DNA of 64,000 nt from Trichaptum fuscoviolaceum. Taxonomy: Eukaryota; Basidiomycota; Agaricomycetes; Hymenochaetales; Trichaptaceae. The position numbers and the translations under genes were made by a program. The notes below the pieces were generated by a model. It saw only the letters and a program-made list of their open reading frames with translations, was not told the DNA's origin and searched no databases. This document shows positions 36,163-45,319 of the stretch, piece after piece. Numbering within the stretch: position 1 is the first letter of the stretch; the number at the start of each line of letters is the position of its first letter. The stretch lies in contig CAJSYZ010000005.1 in NCBI GenBank assembly GCA_910574455.1, forward strand, positions 2,728,001 through 2,792,000, written 5' to 3'.

Positions 36163-37353
36163 ATGCAGAACGCTACACCGCCTGTTCCTGCGCCCGGAGG
36201 CCCTCCTGGAGCGCCCCCCGTCGCAGCTGTGCAGGCACCCGAACCCCCAACTATGGATGAGGCGACTCAGGCTATGTTGAACCAGTATATGGCCCCCTGG
36301 AGGGAGCAGATCGATCAGTTGCTTCAGCAGAATGCATACTTGAAGGGAGCGCTCAAAACGCGCGTCGCCGAACCGCGCGGTACGAAGGGTCCGAAGATTC
36401 CACCCCCGGGCTTGTTTTACGGCCCCAAGGGCGATGCCGCGGACAAGGACAAGCTTTCGTACGAAGCTTGGTCCGGTCAGGTGCGGAACTACATCTCTAT
36501 GCGCCCGCACGAGTTCCCGGACGAGCGTACGAAGTGCCAGTTCGCTGCGACGTACCTTCGAGGCCCTGCAGACGAGTGGGTGCGTCCCTACATGGACTCG
36601 ATCCACAAGGGCGAGCCGGTCGCCATTTTCGACAAGTTGGACACTTTCTTGGAGTCTCTGGCTGCTGGATATGGTGAAGCTGATGCTGTTGCTGCTGCTG
36701 AGAACGAAATTATGGCTCTCAGGCAGACTGGAACCGTGGCTGAGTATGCTGCTCGCTACAGGGCTCTCAAGGTCAAGACCAAGTGGGTTGCTGACGATAA
36801 ACCATGGATTGCTTGGTTCCGGTACGGACTTTCGAACCGATTTCGTACGGACCTGACGCTCAAGAAGATGCCTGAGGACTTCGATGGGTATGTGAAGGCC
36901 TGTTGTGTCTACGATGATGAGCTGCGAGCCATCCGTGCCACAACTCGTACCAACCCCATCCCTCAGCGCACTGGAACTGCTTTCCAGACGCGTCAGACGT
37001 CGAACTCGAACCAGCCTCGTACCGGCTCGAGCCACCGTGATCCGAACGCGATGGAGGTGGACCAGATCAGTAGGGAAGAGGCGCTGCGCAAGGGGTTATG
37101 CTTCCACTGTGGCGAGAAAGGTCATATGTCCGCCAAGTGCCCCAAGCGCCATGCGTCTAATACCTCGAACCGTACGAACGTCAGTACGGCCTCGACACCC
37201 CAGGTACCGGCCCCAGCTCCCACTGCTTCGATCTCTGACGTCTCGGACGAGACCCCCCTCGTACCGAGCGGTACGACCGAACACCCAATCTCTGTTTCTG
37301 ATGCTGCCAAAGTCCTTATGGCGCACCTCTCGAAGGAATCGGGTTTCAACTAG
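36163..37353 (+). CDS. gag: Chromovirus Gag
   Basis: 396 aa structural protein that packages element RNA into virus-like particles. Alignable capsid core around AWSGQVRNYISMRPHEFPDE and FAATYLRGPADEWV (residues 100-145), a retrotransposon-gag type helix-rich region, then one CCHC zinc knuckle CFHCGEKGHMSAKC near residues 313-326. The N-terminus is Pro/Ala-rich. Stop TAG at 37351-37353 is preceded by GGGTTTC in the register needed for -1 slippage. The pol frame is already open from 37302, overlapping gag by about 50 nt. Confidence 0.93.
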   Translation: MQNATPPVPAPGGPPGAPPVAAVQAPEPPTMDEATQAMLNQYMAPWREQIDQLLQQNAYLKGALKTRVAEPRGTKGPKIPPPGLFYGPKGDAADKDKLSYEAWSGQVRNYISMRPHEFPDERTKCQFAATYLRGPADEWVRPYMDSIHKGEPVAIFDKLDTFLESLAAGYGEADAVAAAENEIMALRQTGTVAEYAARYRALKVKTKWVADDKPWIAWFRYGLSNRFRTDLTLKKMPEDFDGYVKACCVYDDELRAIRATTRTNPIPQRTGTAFQTRQTSNSNQPRTGSSHRDPNAMEVDQISREEALRKGLCFHCGEKGHMSAKCPKRHASNTSNRTNVSTASTPQVPAPAPTASISDVSDETPLVPSGTTEHPISVSDAAKVLMAHLSKESGFN

Positions 37354-37386
37354 GGTCTCAGCGCATCGTCGCGCCGCTCGAGACCC
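37341..37386 (+). promoter_or_regulatory. Candidate -1 ribosomal frameshift signal at gag/pol
   Basis: Heptamer GGGTTTC (37341-37347) sits as G GGT TTC in the gag frame, the X XXY YYZ pattern. Five nt later GGGTCTC (37353-37359) can pair perfectly with GAGACCC (37380-37386); inside, GCGC (37361-37364) can pair with GCGC (37371-37374). The pol frame is -1 relative to gag and has no stop from here into pol. Confidence 0.65.
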
Positions 37387-37430
37387 GTAACCGATTCTCT
37401 TGTTTAGAAAATGATGTCCCAGTCCCTTCT

Positions 37431-40400
37431 ATGTCTACTAGTATACAGTCAATAGACAAGAAGTTGCGCCGGTTCATTCGTTTTCCTGTGAGAGTCAGCG
37501 ATGGCAGAAAGATTTTAAGGATGAGAGCCTTCTTAGACAGTGGGGCCTCATCGATATTTATTAACCGTACGGTTGTCGAACGGTTCGGGCTCCGTACGAG
37601 ACCCTTGGTCCCTCGTACGCGGTTGTACAATGCCGACAACTCTTTGAACAATGTGGGCTGGCTCACAGATGAAGTGCCGATTAGTTTAACGGTCGGATCG
37701 CACACTGAGAACATGACTGCAGTGGTGGCGGACATTGGGGACTATCCCCTGATTATTGGGGTCGACTGGCTGCGACTCCACAACCCAGAGATCGACTGGG
37801 CGAACGACCAGATGACTTTTACGCGCTGTGCGAAGGCCTGTCAGCCTCGTACGGACCGTACGGAGTTTCAGATGGAAGGTCCCCCGGAGCCAGACGCAGT
37901 GCGCACAGCTCGTACGGAGACCTCGAACCGCGCACGCCGCGCGAAGCCTCGGCCACCTCCTCGAACTCGAGTGACGGTAGCTGAGCTCGAGGATGAACCG
38001 TACGACTCGGGTGGTACGGACGAACAGGTTAGCGAAAGAGATAAGGTTCCGCCAGGCTTCCGGTATTCTGAGAAGTATTGGGATGTCTATCACGATTCTG
38101 AGGAATTCTTTGTCACGGATGACCCGGATTTCGCACAGCGGATCGCCGCTTCGTACACCTGGTCTCAGGCAATTGCTGAGAAGACTGCAGTGAAGGAAGG
38201 CGAGAAGTCGTTCGAAGAACTCGTACCGCCGCAGTACCGCGATTTCGCCAAAGTCTTCTCGAAGGACCGGGCAGAACGCCTCCCCACCCGTAAACCGTAC
38301 GACCATGCGATCGACCTCGTACCGGGTGCGGTACCTTCTTACAGTAAGATCTATCCCATGGCGCCGAACGAGCGTACGGCGCTGAAGGAATTCATCGAGG
38401 AGAACTTGAGGAAGGGGTACATTCGACCCTCCAAGTCTCCGGCTGCGGCTCCGGTCTTCTTTATCAAGAAGAAGGACGGTTCGCTGCGCATGGTGGTAGA
38501 TTATCGCAAGCTCAATGCAATGACTGTGAAGAACAGGTATCCACTGCCTCTCACCACTGAGCTAGTCGATGCCTTGAAGAAAGCGAAGGTGTTTACGACC
38601 TTAGACCTTCGATCCGGGTACCACAACGTACGGATGAAGGAAGGAGACGAGTGGAAAGCGGCCTTTCGTACGCAGGAAGGCCACTTCGAACCGACGGTGA
38701 TGACCTTCGGACTCACCAATGCTCCGGCGACATTCCAGCACATGATGAATGACATCTTCAAAGATCTGAATGGGGTGATTGTGATCATCTATCTTGACGA
38801 TTTGCTGATTTTCTCTGAGAATGAGGAAGATCATGTTGAGCACGTTCGTACCGTACTCGAACGGCTCGAGAAGCACGACCTGTTTGTCAAGCCGGAGAAG
38901 TGTAAGTTCCACCAGTCTTCTGTGGAATACCTAGGCATGGTTATTGGAGCCGGTACGGTTTCGATGGACCCGGCCAAGGTCAGCGCGGTTCTGGAGTGGC
39001 CTACACCTGCAAAGGTCAAGGATATTCAAGCCTTCCTCGGCTTTGCGAACTTCTATCGCCGGTTTATCGAGGATTACTCCCGGATCGTACGGCCTATGAC
39101 CGAACTGCTTCGAAAGGACGTCCGGTTCGAGTGGGGTACGAGACAACAAGCCTCGTTCGACGAGTTAAAGCGTCGATTCACTCAAGCACCGGTACTGGCC
39201 ATGCCTGACCTCGAGAAACCATTTATTCTTGAGTGTGACGCTTCTGACTTTGCGACAGGTGCAGTACTGTCGCAGGTCGGTACGGACGGTACAATTCATC
39301 CGGTGGCTTTCTACTCGAAATCGCTAAATGATGCGGAGCGAAACTATGAGATCTATGATAAGGAGCTACTGGCTATCGTACGGTCGCTCGACGAGTGGAG
39401 ACATTATCTTGAAGGGTCTCCACACAAGATCGACGTTGTTTCGGACCACAAGAACCTGCTCTACTTCTCTGAAGCTCGCAATCTCACTCGCAGACAAGCT
39501 CGCTGGAGTATTGTTCTCAGTCAGTTCGACTTCACGATCCGACATCGCCCTGGCCGGCTTGGGGGCAAGCCAGACGCGATGTCACATCGTACCGACCTCG
39601 AACCAAATGGTCCGGACAACACGAACCGGACTCTGTTGGACAGAGACTTGTTTCGCCTGCACGCAATGCGTCGAGGCATGGTACGGCTCGAGGGGGACAC
39701 GGTGTTGTTGCGAAGGATCCGGAGTTCGAAGAGTTGGGATGAGGAATTGGTAGAGGCGATCGAGGCACTGAAGGGGAAGGCCCCTGTGTCCTTGAAGAAG
39801 GAGTTGGAGGACTGGAACACGGAGGATGGACTGCTGCTGTACCGAGGGAAGGTCTATGTACCAAAGGACGAGGAAATTCGGCGAGATATTGTGAAATTAC
39901 ATCATGATTCTCTGCCGGTGGGACACCCCGGACGGTGGAAGACGTACGAGCTGGTGAGTCGCAACTATTGGTGGCCAGGGATGTCTTCTTTTGTCGAGCG
40001 GTACGTGTCCGGGTGCGATACCTGTATGCGCACCAAGAATATTCCCCAAAGACCCGTCGGACCGCTCGAACCGAACGAGGTACCGTCCGGACCATGGCAG
40101 ACCATCTCCTGCGACTTTATCACGCAGCTGCCACCGTCTGAGGGTTTCGACGCGATCTTTGTGGTGGTTGACCGGCTCACCAAGCAGGCGCACTTCGTAC
40201 CAACGACGTCCGACGTCGACTCGACTCGTACAGCCGAACTGTTTGTGTCCGAGGTTTGGAAACACCATGGTACGCCTCGAAAAATCATCTCGGACCGCGG
40301 GCCACAGTTTGTATCACGCTTCATGAAGGAGTTCTTCAAGCGTCTTGGTATTAAAGGTGCTACTTCGACTTCTTTCCACCCTCAGACTGACGGTCAGACC

Positions 40401-41162
40401 GAACGAGTAAATCAGGAGCTCGAACAGTATCTTCGAGCCTTCACAGATGTTCGGCAGGAGAACTGGGCTCGGCTGCTGCCTATGGCCGAGTTTGCGCACA
40501 ACACTCGTGCGCATTCAGCCACTCGGACCTTGCCGTTCGCGCTGTTGTACAGGTACGAGCCCGGGTTCGCCATCGTACCGAGTACGGGTCTTTCGACCGT
40601 ACCAGCAGCTGATGACCGTCTAGACATGCTGAAGAAGGCTCAGGACGATGCCCAGGCCGCGTTGGAAGTTGCTGCGGACCGTATGAAGCGCTACTACGAC
40701 CAGCACCGTACGGACGTACCGGACATCGAACCAGGTGATCGTGTCTGGCTCGAGGCTCGAAATATAGCCTTGCCAGGTGCCAGGAAGCTCAATCATCGTC
40801 GACTGGGTCCGTACGAGGTCGTACGAAAGCTAAGTCCGCTAAACTATGAGCTGAAACTTCCAGCTTCGATGAAGGTGCACCCAGTCTTCCATGTCTCGCT
40901 CCTGACCAAGTACCAGTCGGACACGATCCCCGGACGCGTACAGACCCCTCCCGAGCCCGTACCAATCAATGGGGACATTGAGTACGAAGTTCAGGAGATA
41001 CTGAACTCGCGTCGTACGGGCCGTACGCAGAAACTTCAGTATTTGGTTCGATGGAAGGGTTACCAGTCGGACGAAGATACCTGGCTCGACGCGGCTAATA
41101 TGGAACACGCACAAGCTCGAATTCGTGCTTTCCATCGCAAATACCCATTGGCGGTACGGTGA
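37431..41162 (+). CDS. pol: Chromovirus Pol polyprotein with C-terminal chromodomain
   Basis: 1243 aa from the first ATG; the open frame extends upstream to 37302. Aspartic protease: FLDSGASSIF, Asp36. Reverse transcriptase: KKDGSLRMVVDYRKLN, VIIYLDDLLIFS with the YLDD catalytic pair near residue 455. RNase H: LECDASDFATGAVLSQ. Integrase: zinc-binding HHDSLPVGHPG...CDTCMRTK, then the DDE core (ISCDFITQLP; ISDRGPQFVS; TERVNQELEQYL). GPY/F module: LGPYEVVRKL. Chromodomain near residues 1185-1238: VQEILNSRR, LVRWKGYQSDEDTWL, which in this group directs integration to chromatin marks. No stop or frameshift. Confidence 0.96.
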   Translation: MSTSIQSIDKKLRRFIRFPVRVSDGRKILRMRAFLDSGASSIFINRTVVERFGLRTRPLVPRTRLYNADNSLNNVGWLTDEVPISLTVGSHTENMTAVVADIGDYPLIIGVDWLRLHNPEIDWANDQMTFTRCAKACQPRTDRTEFQMEGPPEPDAVRTARTETSNRARRAKPRPPPRTRVTVAELEDEPYDSGGTDEQVSERDKVPPGFRYSEKYWDVYHDSEEFFVTDDPDFAQRIAASYTWSQAIAEKTAVKEGEKSFEELVPPQYRDFAKVFSKDRAERLPTRKPYDHAIDLVPGAVPSYSKIYPMAPNERTALKEFIEENLRKGYIRPSKSPAAAPVFFIKKKDGSLRMVVDYRKLNAMTVKNRYPLPLTTELVDALKKAKVFTTLDLRSGYHNVRMKEGDEWKAAFRTQEGHFEPTVMTFGLTNAPATFQHMMNDIFKDLNGVIVIIYLDDLLIFSENEEDHVEHVRTVLERLEKHDLFVKPEKCKFHQSSVEYLGMVIGAGTVSMDPAKVSAVLEWPTPAKVKDIQAFLGFANFYRRFIEDYSRIVRPMTELLRKDVRFEWGTRQQASFDELKRRFTQAPVLAMPDLEKPFILECDASDFATGAVLSQVGTDGTIHPVAFYSKSLNDAERNYEIYDKELLAIVRSLDEWRHYLEGSPHKIDVVSDHKNLLYFSEARNLTRRQARWSIVLSQFDFTIRHRPGRLGGKPDAMSHRTDLEPNGPDNTNRTLLDRDLFRLHAMRRGMVRLEGDTVLLRRIRSSKSWDEELVEAIEALKGKAPVSLKKELEDWNTEDGLLLYRGKVYVPKDEEIRRDIVKLHHDSLPVGHPGRWKTYELVSRNYWWPGMSSFVERYVSGCDTCMRTKNIPQRPVGPLEPNEVPSGPWQTISCDFITQLPPSEGFDAIFVVVDRLTKQAHFVPTTSDVDSTRTAELFVSEVWKHHGTPRKIISDRGPQFVSRFMKEFFKRLGIKGATSTSFHPQTDGQTERVNQELEQYLRAFTDVRQENWARLLPMAEFAHNTRAHSATRTLPFALLYRYEPGFAIVPSTGLSTVPAADDRLDMLKKAQDDAQAALEVAADRMKRYYDQHRTDVPDIEPGDRVWLEARNIALPGARKLNHRRLGPYEVVRKLSPLNYELKLPASMKVHPVFHVSLLTKYQSDTIPGRVQTPPEPVPINGDIEYEVQEILNSRRTGRTQKLQYLVRWKGYQSDEDTWLDAANMEHAQARIRAFHRKYPLAVR

Positions 41163-41219
41163 CCGTACGGATCGGTACGAACACGCACGCTGTTTAGCAG
41201 CGTCCTTGGAGGGGGGTAA

Positions 41220-41800
41220 TGTCAGGAATCGCCACGGATTTACTTATTGTTTTCTTTTATTTTCCGTTTACTTATGAGTTACTGATGTTTTTATTTACTT
41301 TCGATTCCTGACATCGTACGAGACACTCGTACGGCCTCGTACGGTCAGCGGTACGCGCTCGGTACGAAGCCCGTACGGAGCGTACACCTTTGCATCGGTC
41401 TGCACACGGGGATTGCTGTTTCTTTTGATTCTATTCACTAACGGACACTTTTCTGTGTGCTTGGGTTCAAACCCGGCGCGCCAGCGATGCTTATGCATCT
41501 TTCTATTTGTATTTCAAATTCGGATCGGACCACGGGTCCGTACGGACGGTGGCTTGGAGGAACTGTATAGTTCCTCCTGCGCTTGCCAAAAGCGCCCGTC
41601 CGCCTGAGAAGCACTCCACTTTTGGCCTCTTGTCAAGTGCTTCCCAGGTGACGTTATATTTGTGCTTCTGATGTGTAGAATAGCTTAATTGACTTGTCAA
41701 GTGCTTCCCAGAGTGTGGAACCGCTTTGCATAGCCGCTGATCGTCCGATTTACGTTGTCCGAGGTCCTGAGAACGCATAGAACCACTCTGTGTCGTAACA
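41220..41800 (+). repeat. Right (3') LTR of the chromovirus
   Basis: 581 bp, same features as the left LTR. Preceded by the purine-rich tract ending GGAGGGGGGTAA (about 41208-41219), the expected plus-strand primer. Confidence 0.96.
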
Positions 41801-41805
41801 CTGGC
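41801..41805. repeat. Chromovirus target-site duplication CTGGC, right
   Basis: Matches 35481-35485. Confidence 0.9.
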
Positions 41806-43990
41806 ACCCAGTGTATCTCTACCCGAAGGGAGGGGCGCTGTTTCCGAAGCCGTCGAAGCTCCGTCCGGAAGGTATGGAGGAGATATTGGCCATACTGGGC
41901 TCTCGGGTTCGCAATGGCAGAGATGGCGGCTTGGCAGTCGATGAACAGGGAGGCCTGGGTGGCACGGGGCGTAGCCCTGATCAAATCGAGGCCAAGGATG
42001 GCACCGCACACCTCTGCCTCGAACACCGTATGGTCTTGAGAATTCCCGAGGTGCAGGCGTCGCACGTCTGGTGAGAGACATCGTGGGGGTGGTCGTCCGG
42101 TAACTCCTGAATTAGAAAGGGGTAAAGTTAAAGTAGAAGAAGTTTGGAGAGAAGGAGAAAGCAGAGTAGAAGTACATTGAGATAGAGAGAGAGTGTGAGA
42201 AAGAGAAAGAGATGCGGGGCTCAAGAGAGAGTGAGAGAGTGAAGGTATGAGGCTATATGCGCAAACTACCCCTCCGGCTCCTACAGTAGGTTCTTCTTCC
42301 GGCCTGGTTCGTATGTACGTCTCGTATGGTATTCGAGGGCGGCCTCCTAGGGCAACCGCCGCTGCTCCGATGCCTCCTTTGTATCCTGAGCCATCGGAGA
42401 ACACACAGAGGGTGCCTTTGCTTATAGCTTCCTCTGCAGCTGTCTTTGCGGCCTCCCTCGACTTGCCTATCTGAGTTGAAAGGTACGTGATGGCAAGGTC
42501 TTGGGGCTGCACTGGCCAGATAGTCTCCACCGGGGTTGCGAGTGTCGGGAAAGCGGCGAGCAACTTGTGGATGGCGGATCGGTGCCGTTTTACTGGTGTT
42601 TGACATCGTTTGACGATCGGATGGAGTGGGTGGGAGTCGGGGAGAGTGCAGAGGCGGGCCACGGCCTTAAAGGCTGAAAGGCGTAGTCGCAGGTGGGCCG
42701 GCATCAGGTGCGCGTGGTAGTCGGCCATGTCTGATGCAGTGGTGCTGAAGGCTCCTGTGATGAGCTTCGTTGCGCGTTGTTGAAGTCTCGCAATGGCTTT
42801 TGTGAGGCCAACGTTCCCCGCTTGTCGGGACGCGCCCTGTCGGATGGGCTCATACCAGACCGGTAGAGCGTATTCGACCCGGGGAAACACCATGGCCAGG
42901 ACGAGCTGTCGCATGAAGCCATGGGGCACCCGGAGTCTCCCTAGGGCACTTAGGGTGCGTGTGCCGCGGGCTAGGGCCTGTTCTGCATGGAATTTAAAGG
43001 ACAGCTTTTCGTCCAATATAACCCCGAGATACTTGGCGGATGGAGAGGCCTGTATCCGGTGTTCCCTAAACTGGAGTGTAGACTCGACTCCCTCTGGTCG
43101 AACCTTGCGTCCCCAAAAATGCACCACTTGAAATTTCGCGTAGTCAAACCTAGATCCCGTTTGTGTTGCCCACTTGCCAGCCTCCTGTAAGTACGAATTG
43201 AGTGAGTCGATGTTGTCCGCGACTGTTTTTGAAACTACGAGCTTCGCCGTGTCGTCTATGAATCCGGAGGAGGGGTCCGAGCGATTGGCTGGGATGCGTA
43301 AGAGGTCCGCGCTGAACAGTAGGTACAGTATTGGTGAGAGGGGCGATCCCTGCGGGAGGCCGAGGGGGACTGGTTGGGGTGGTGATACATAGTCGTCGAA
43401 AGCGAGTGTCGTGGTGCGGTCCCGGAGGAAACTATCAACCCAGGCGATCAGCGCGTGCGGTATGCCGGCGGACTTGAGTTGGGCTGAAAGAGAAGGGTGG
43501 GGGACCGTAGGGAAGGCCTGTGAAATATCCATCAATAGGAGGCTCGCTATCCTTCCCGTGCGCCATGCGTCCTTTACTTTCTGCGTGAGGAACAAAATGG
43601 CATCTGTGGTGGTCCTACCGGGGCGCCCGCCAAATTGTGTGGGGGGTAAAAGCTGGTGTCCCTCCGCCAGGAAAGACAACCTGGTCGCAATTACTGACTC
43701 TAAGACTTTCCCGAGGGTCTCCTCCAAGGCAACTGGCCTATATGCCTTCGGGACCGTGTAATCGCTCTTTCCCGGTTTTCGGAGGGTGACCGTGCTGTAA
43801 ACGCGCCACGGTGCCGGGAAATGGCCCAGAGCCAGGGAGGCCTCCAATATGCGCAGGAGAATGGGGCTCAGAAAAGACTGTGCTGATTTGATGGCGACGT
43901 TGGGTATGCCGGAGGGTCCCGGGGCTTTGTATGGTGCCAGGCGAGCGATGGCTCGATCAATGTCTCTTAGGCTGAATGGCTCGAGTGGGA
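41801..43990 (-). pseudogene. LINE ORF2, reverse transcriptase and start of RNase H
   Basis: Continues ORF2 after the frameshift. Recognisable RT blocks: YKAPGPSGIPN, KAYRPVALEETLGKVLE, TQFGGRPGRTTTDAI, LLMDISQAFPTV, GLPQGSPLSPILYLL and the catalytic GFIDDTAKL. The RNase H domain begins VFSDGSGYKGG and has FEAEVCGAIL and SLFIDCQAAI. It is cut by the chromovirus within the WVPGH motif. Between the first Asp and the Glu is a long pyrimidine-rich low-complexity insertion (about 42105-42270). Confidence 0.88.
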
Positions 43991-45319
43991 TGGTCGAGGG
44001 TAAGGTAGACGGTGACTCCGGGGGTCGTAATTGTCCCGGGGGGGCGGAAAAAACGTGTCGAAGAGTATCTTGCTCTTACCCGTGGTGTCGGCGACCAGGC
44101 CATTGGGTCCCTTGAGGGCCGGGATTCGAGTGGCCGCCCGCGGGGCATCATCTGTATAGCGAGCCGCTGTCCACAGTTGAGCCTGGGTCAGCTGTTCTAA
44201 ATACTGCTGCCAGTGTCGTCGTTTCTGCCGGGTTATCTCTCCGGTGTAGCGGTTGCGGGCCTCTTTCATAGCTTCCCATGACGCATGCGATCGGTCTGAC
44301 CTATGTATCCTTCTCTGGGCGCGCCGGTACTCCTGTCGAAGGGCGGTGAGTTCTGTGGTCCACCATCGATTGCGGAACTGCGAGTTTTTGGAGACCGGCA
44401 CCACTTCTGACAGTGTCTTCGTCAGACCCGATTCCAGTTGTTGAACTAGGTCGTCGAGAGCTTCCGGGGAGTCCAAGGCCATCGGGAGTGGGTGATTGAG
44501 AAAGTGCTGTGGGATGCGTTTGGCAAAGTCGACCCAATCGGTCTCCCAATATTGCGGCCTGTCTTTCCGTACATGAAGGTCAGGCCTGATGTTGAACTCA
44601 GCCTCGAGCCCCAGGTGGTCGGATGCGTCCCCTGCGAACGTGCGACAGTAGTTCAAGAGTGGCAAGAGACTATCTCCAGAAACAAAGAAGAGATCCAAGG
44701 TTGACCAGGTACGATGAACTGCAGACAAAAAGGTCGGGGTGCCAGGCTCAAAGCATAGCGCTAACCCGTGCCTTAATACGATGTCTATCAGTGGGTCCGC
44801 TGTGCTTCGAGCTGAGCGTGCCGGATGCATAGGTCCCGCCCAAAGGGGGTCGTGCTTGTTAAAGTCTCCTACGAGCATGATCGTCTCCTCTACGGCCGGA
44901 CCGGTTCTCGGGTCTTGGAGGTGTGCAGACAGGGCATCAATTGTAGCAGAAGTGTTGGGGGGGTTATAAGTGTTAAAAAGAGAAACGACCAAATTTTGAA
45001 AGCTAATGCGTATTGCGGAAATGTTGGGATGGGTGAGTCGAATTTGGGAGTATGAGTGAGAAGGAAGGCGTTTGTTGATATAAAGGAAGCATTTAATGGG
45101 TTCGTTATGATCATTAGAAGGGAAGGGTAAAATGCGGTCCCACATGGGCGGGCAGAGTGACGGGAGAGACAGGAAAGAAGGAGGAGGCTCTTGTATGCAT
45201 ATGATATCAAATAAGTTAGGGTCGGAGTGGTTTAATAAAGAAATTAAAACTTTGTATCGTCGATGACAGTTCAAGGATCGTATTCTAAAACCGTGATTGG
45301 AAGGGGTGTAATAATTCAT
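43967..45319 (-). pseudogene. LINE ORF2, endonuclease part, ending at a frameshift
   Basis: First 450 codons of ORF2. It starts MNYYTPSNHGFRIRSLNCHRR; the AP-endonuclease motifs follow: IICIQEP, MLVGDFNKHDPLW and ASDHLGLE. The domain nicks target DNA to prime reverse transcription. The frame runs off into a stop at 43967 just after a run of seven C (near 44040); the continuation of the protein is in another frame. One base is missing, or two are extra, near that run. So this copy probably cannot make full ORF2. Confidence 0.85.

Larger units (their letters stand above)
35486..41800 (+). mobile_element. Full-length Ty3/Gypsy chromovirus (LTR retrotransposon)
   Basis: 6315 bp. Two 581-bp LTRs (35486-36066 and 41220-41800), TG...CA termini, 5-bp target duplication CTGGC (35481-35485 and 41801-41805). 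A purine tract GGAGGGGGG lies before the right LTR. Gag (36163-37353) and pol (37431-41162) frames are open from end to end. Domain order protease, RT, RNase H, integrase, chromodomain places it among chromoviruses. The LTRs differ by one base, so the insertion is recent and the copy may be active. Confidence 0.96.

Noticed and set aside
37302..37430. Separate spliced expression of pol
   Set aside because: No convincing donor/acceptor pair seen; a frameshift signal explains the layout better, though not proven.
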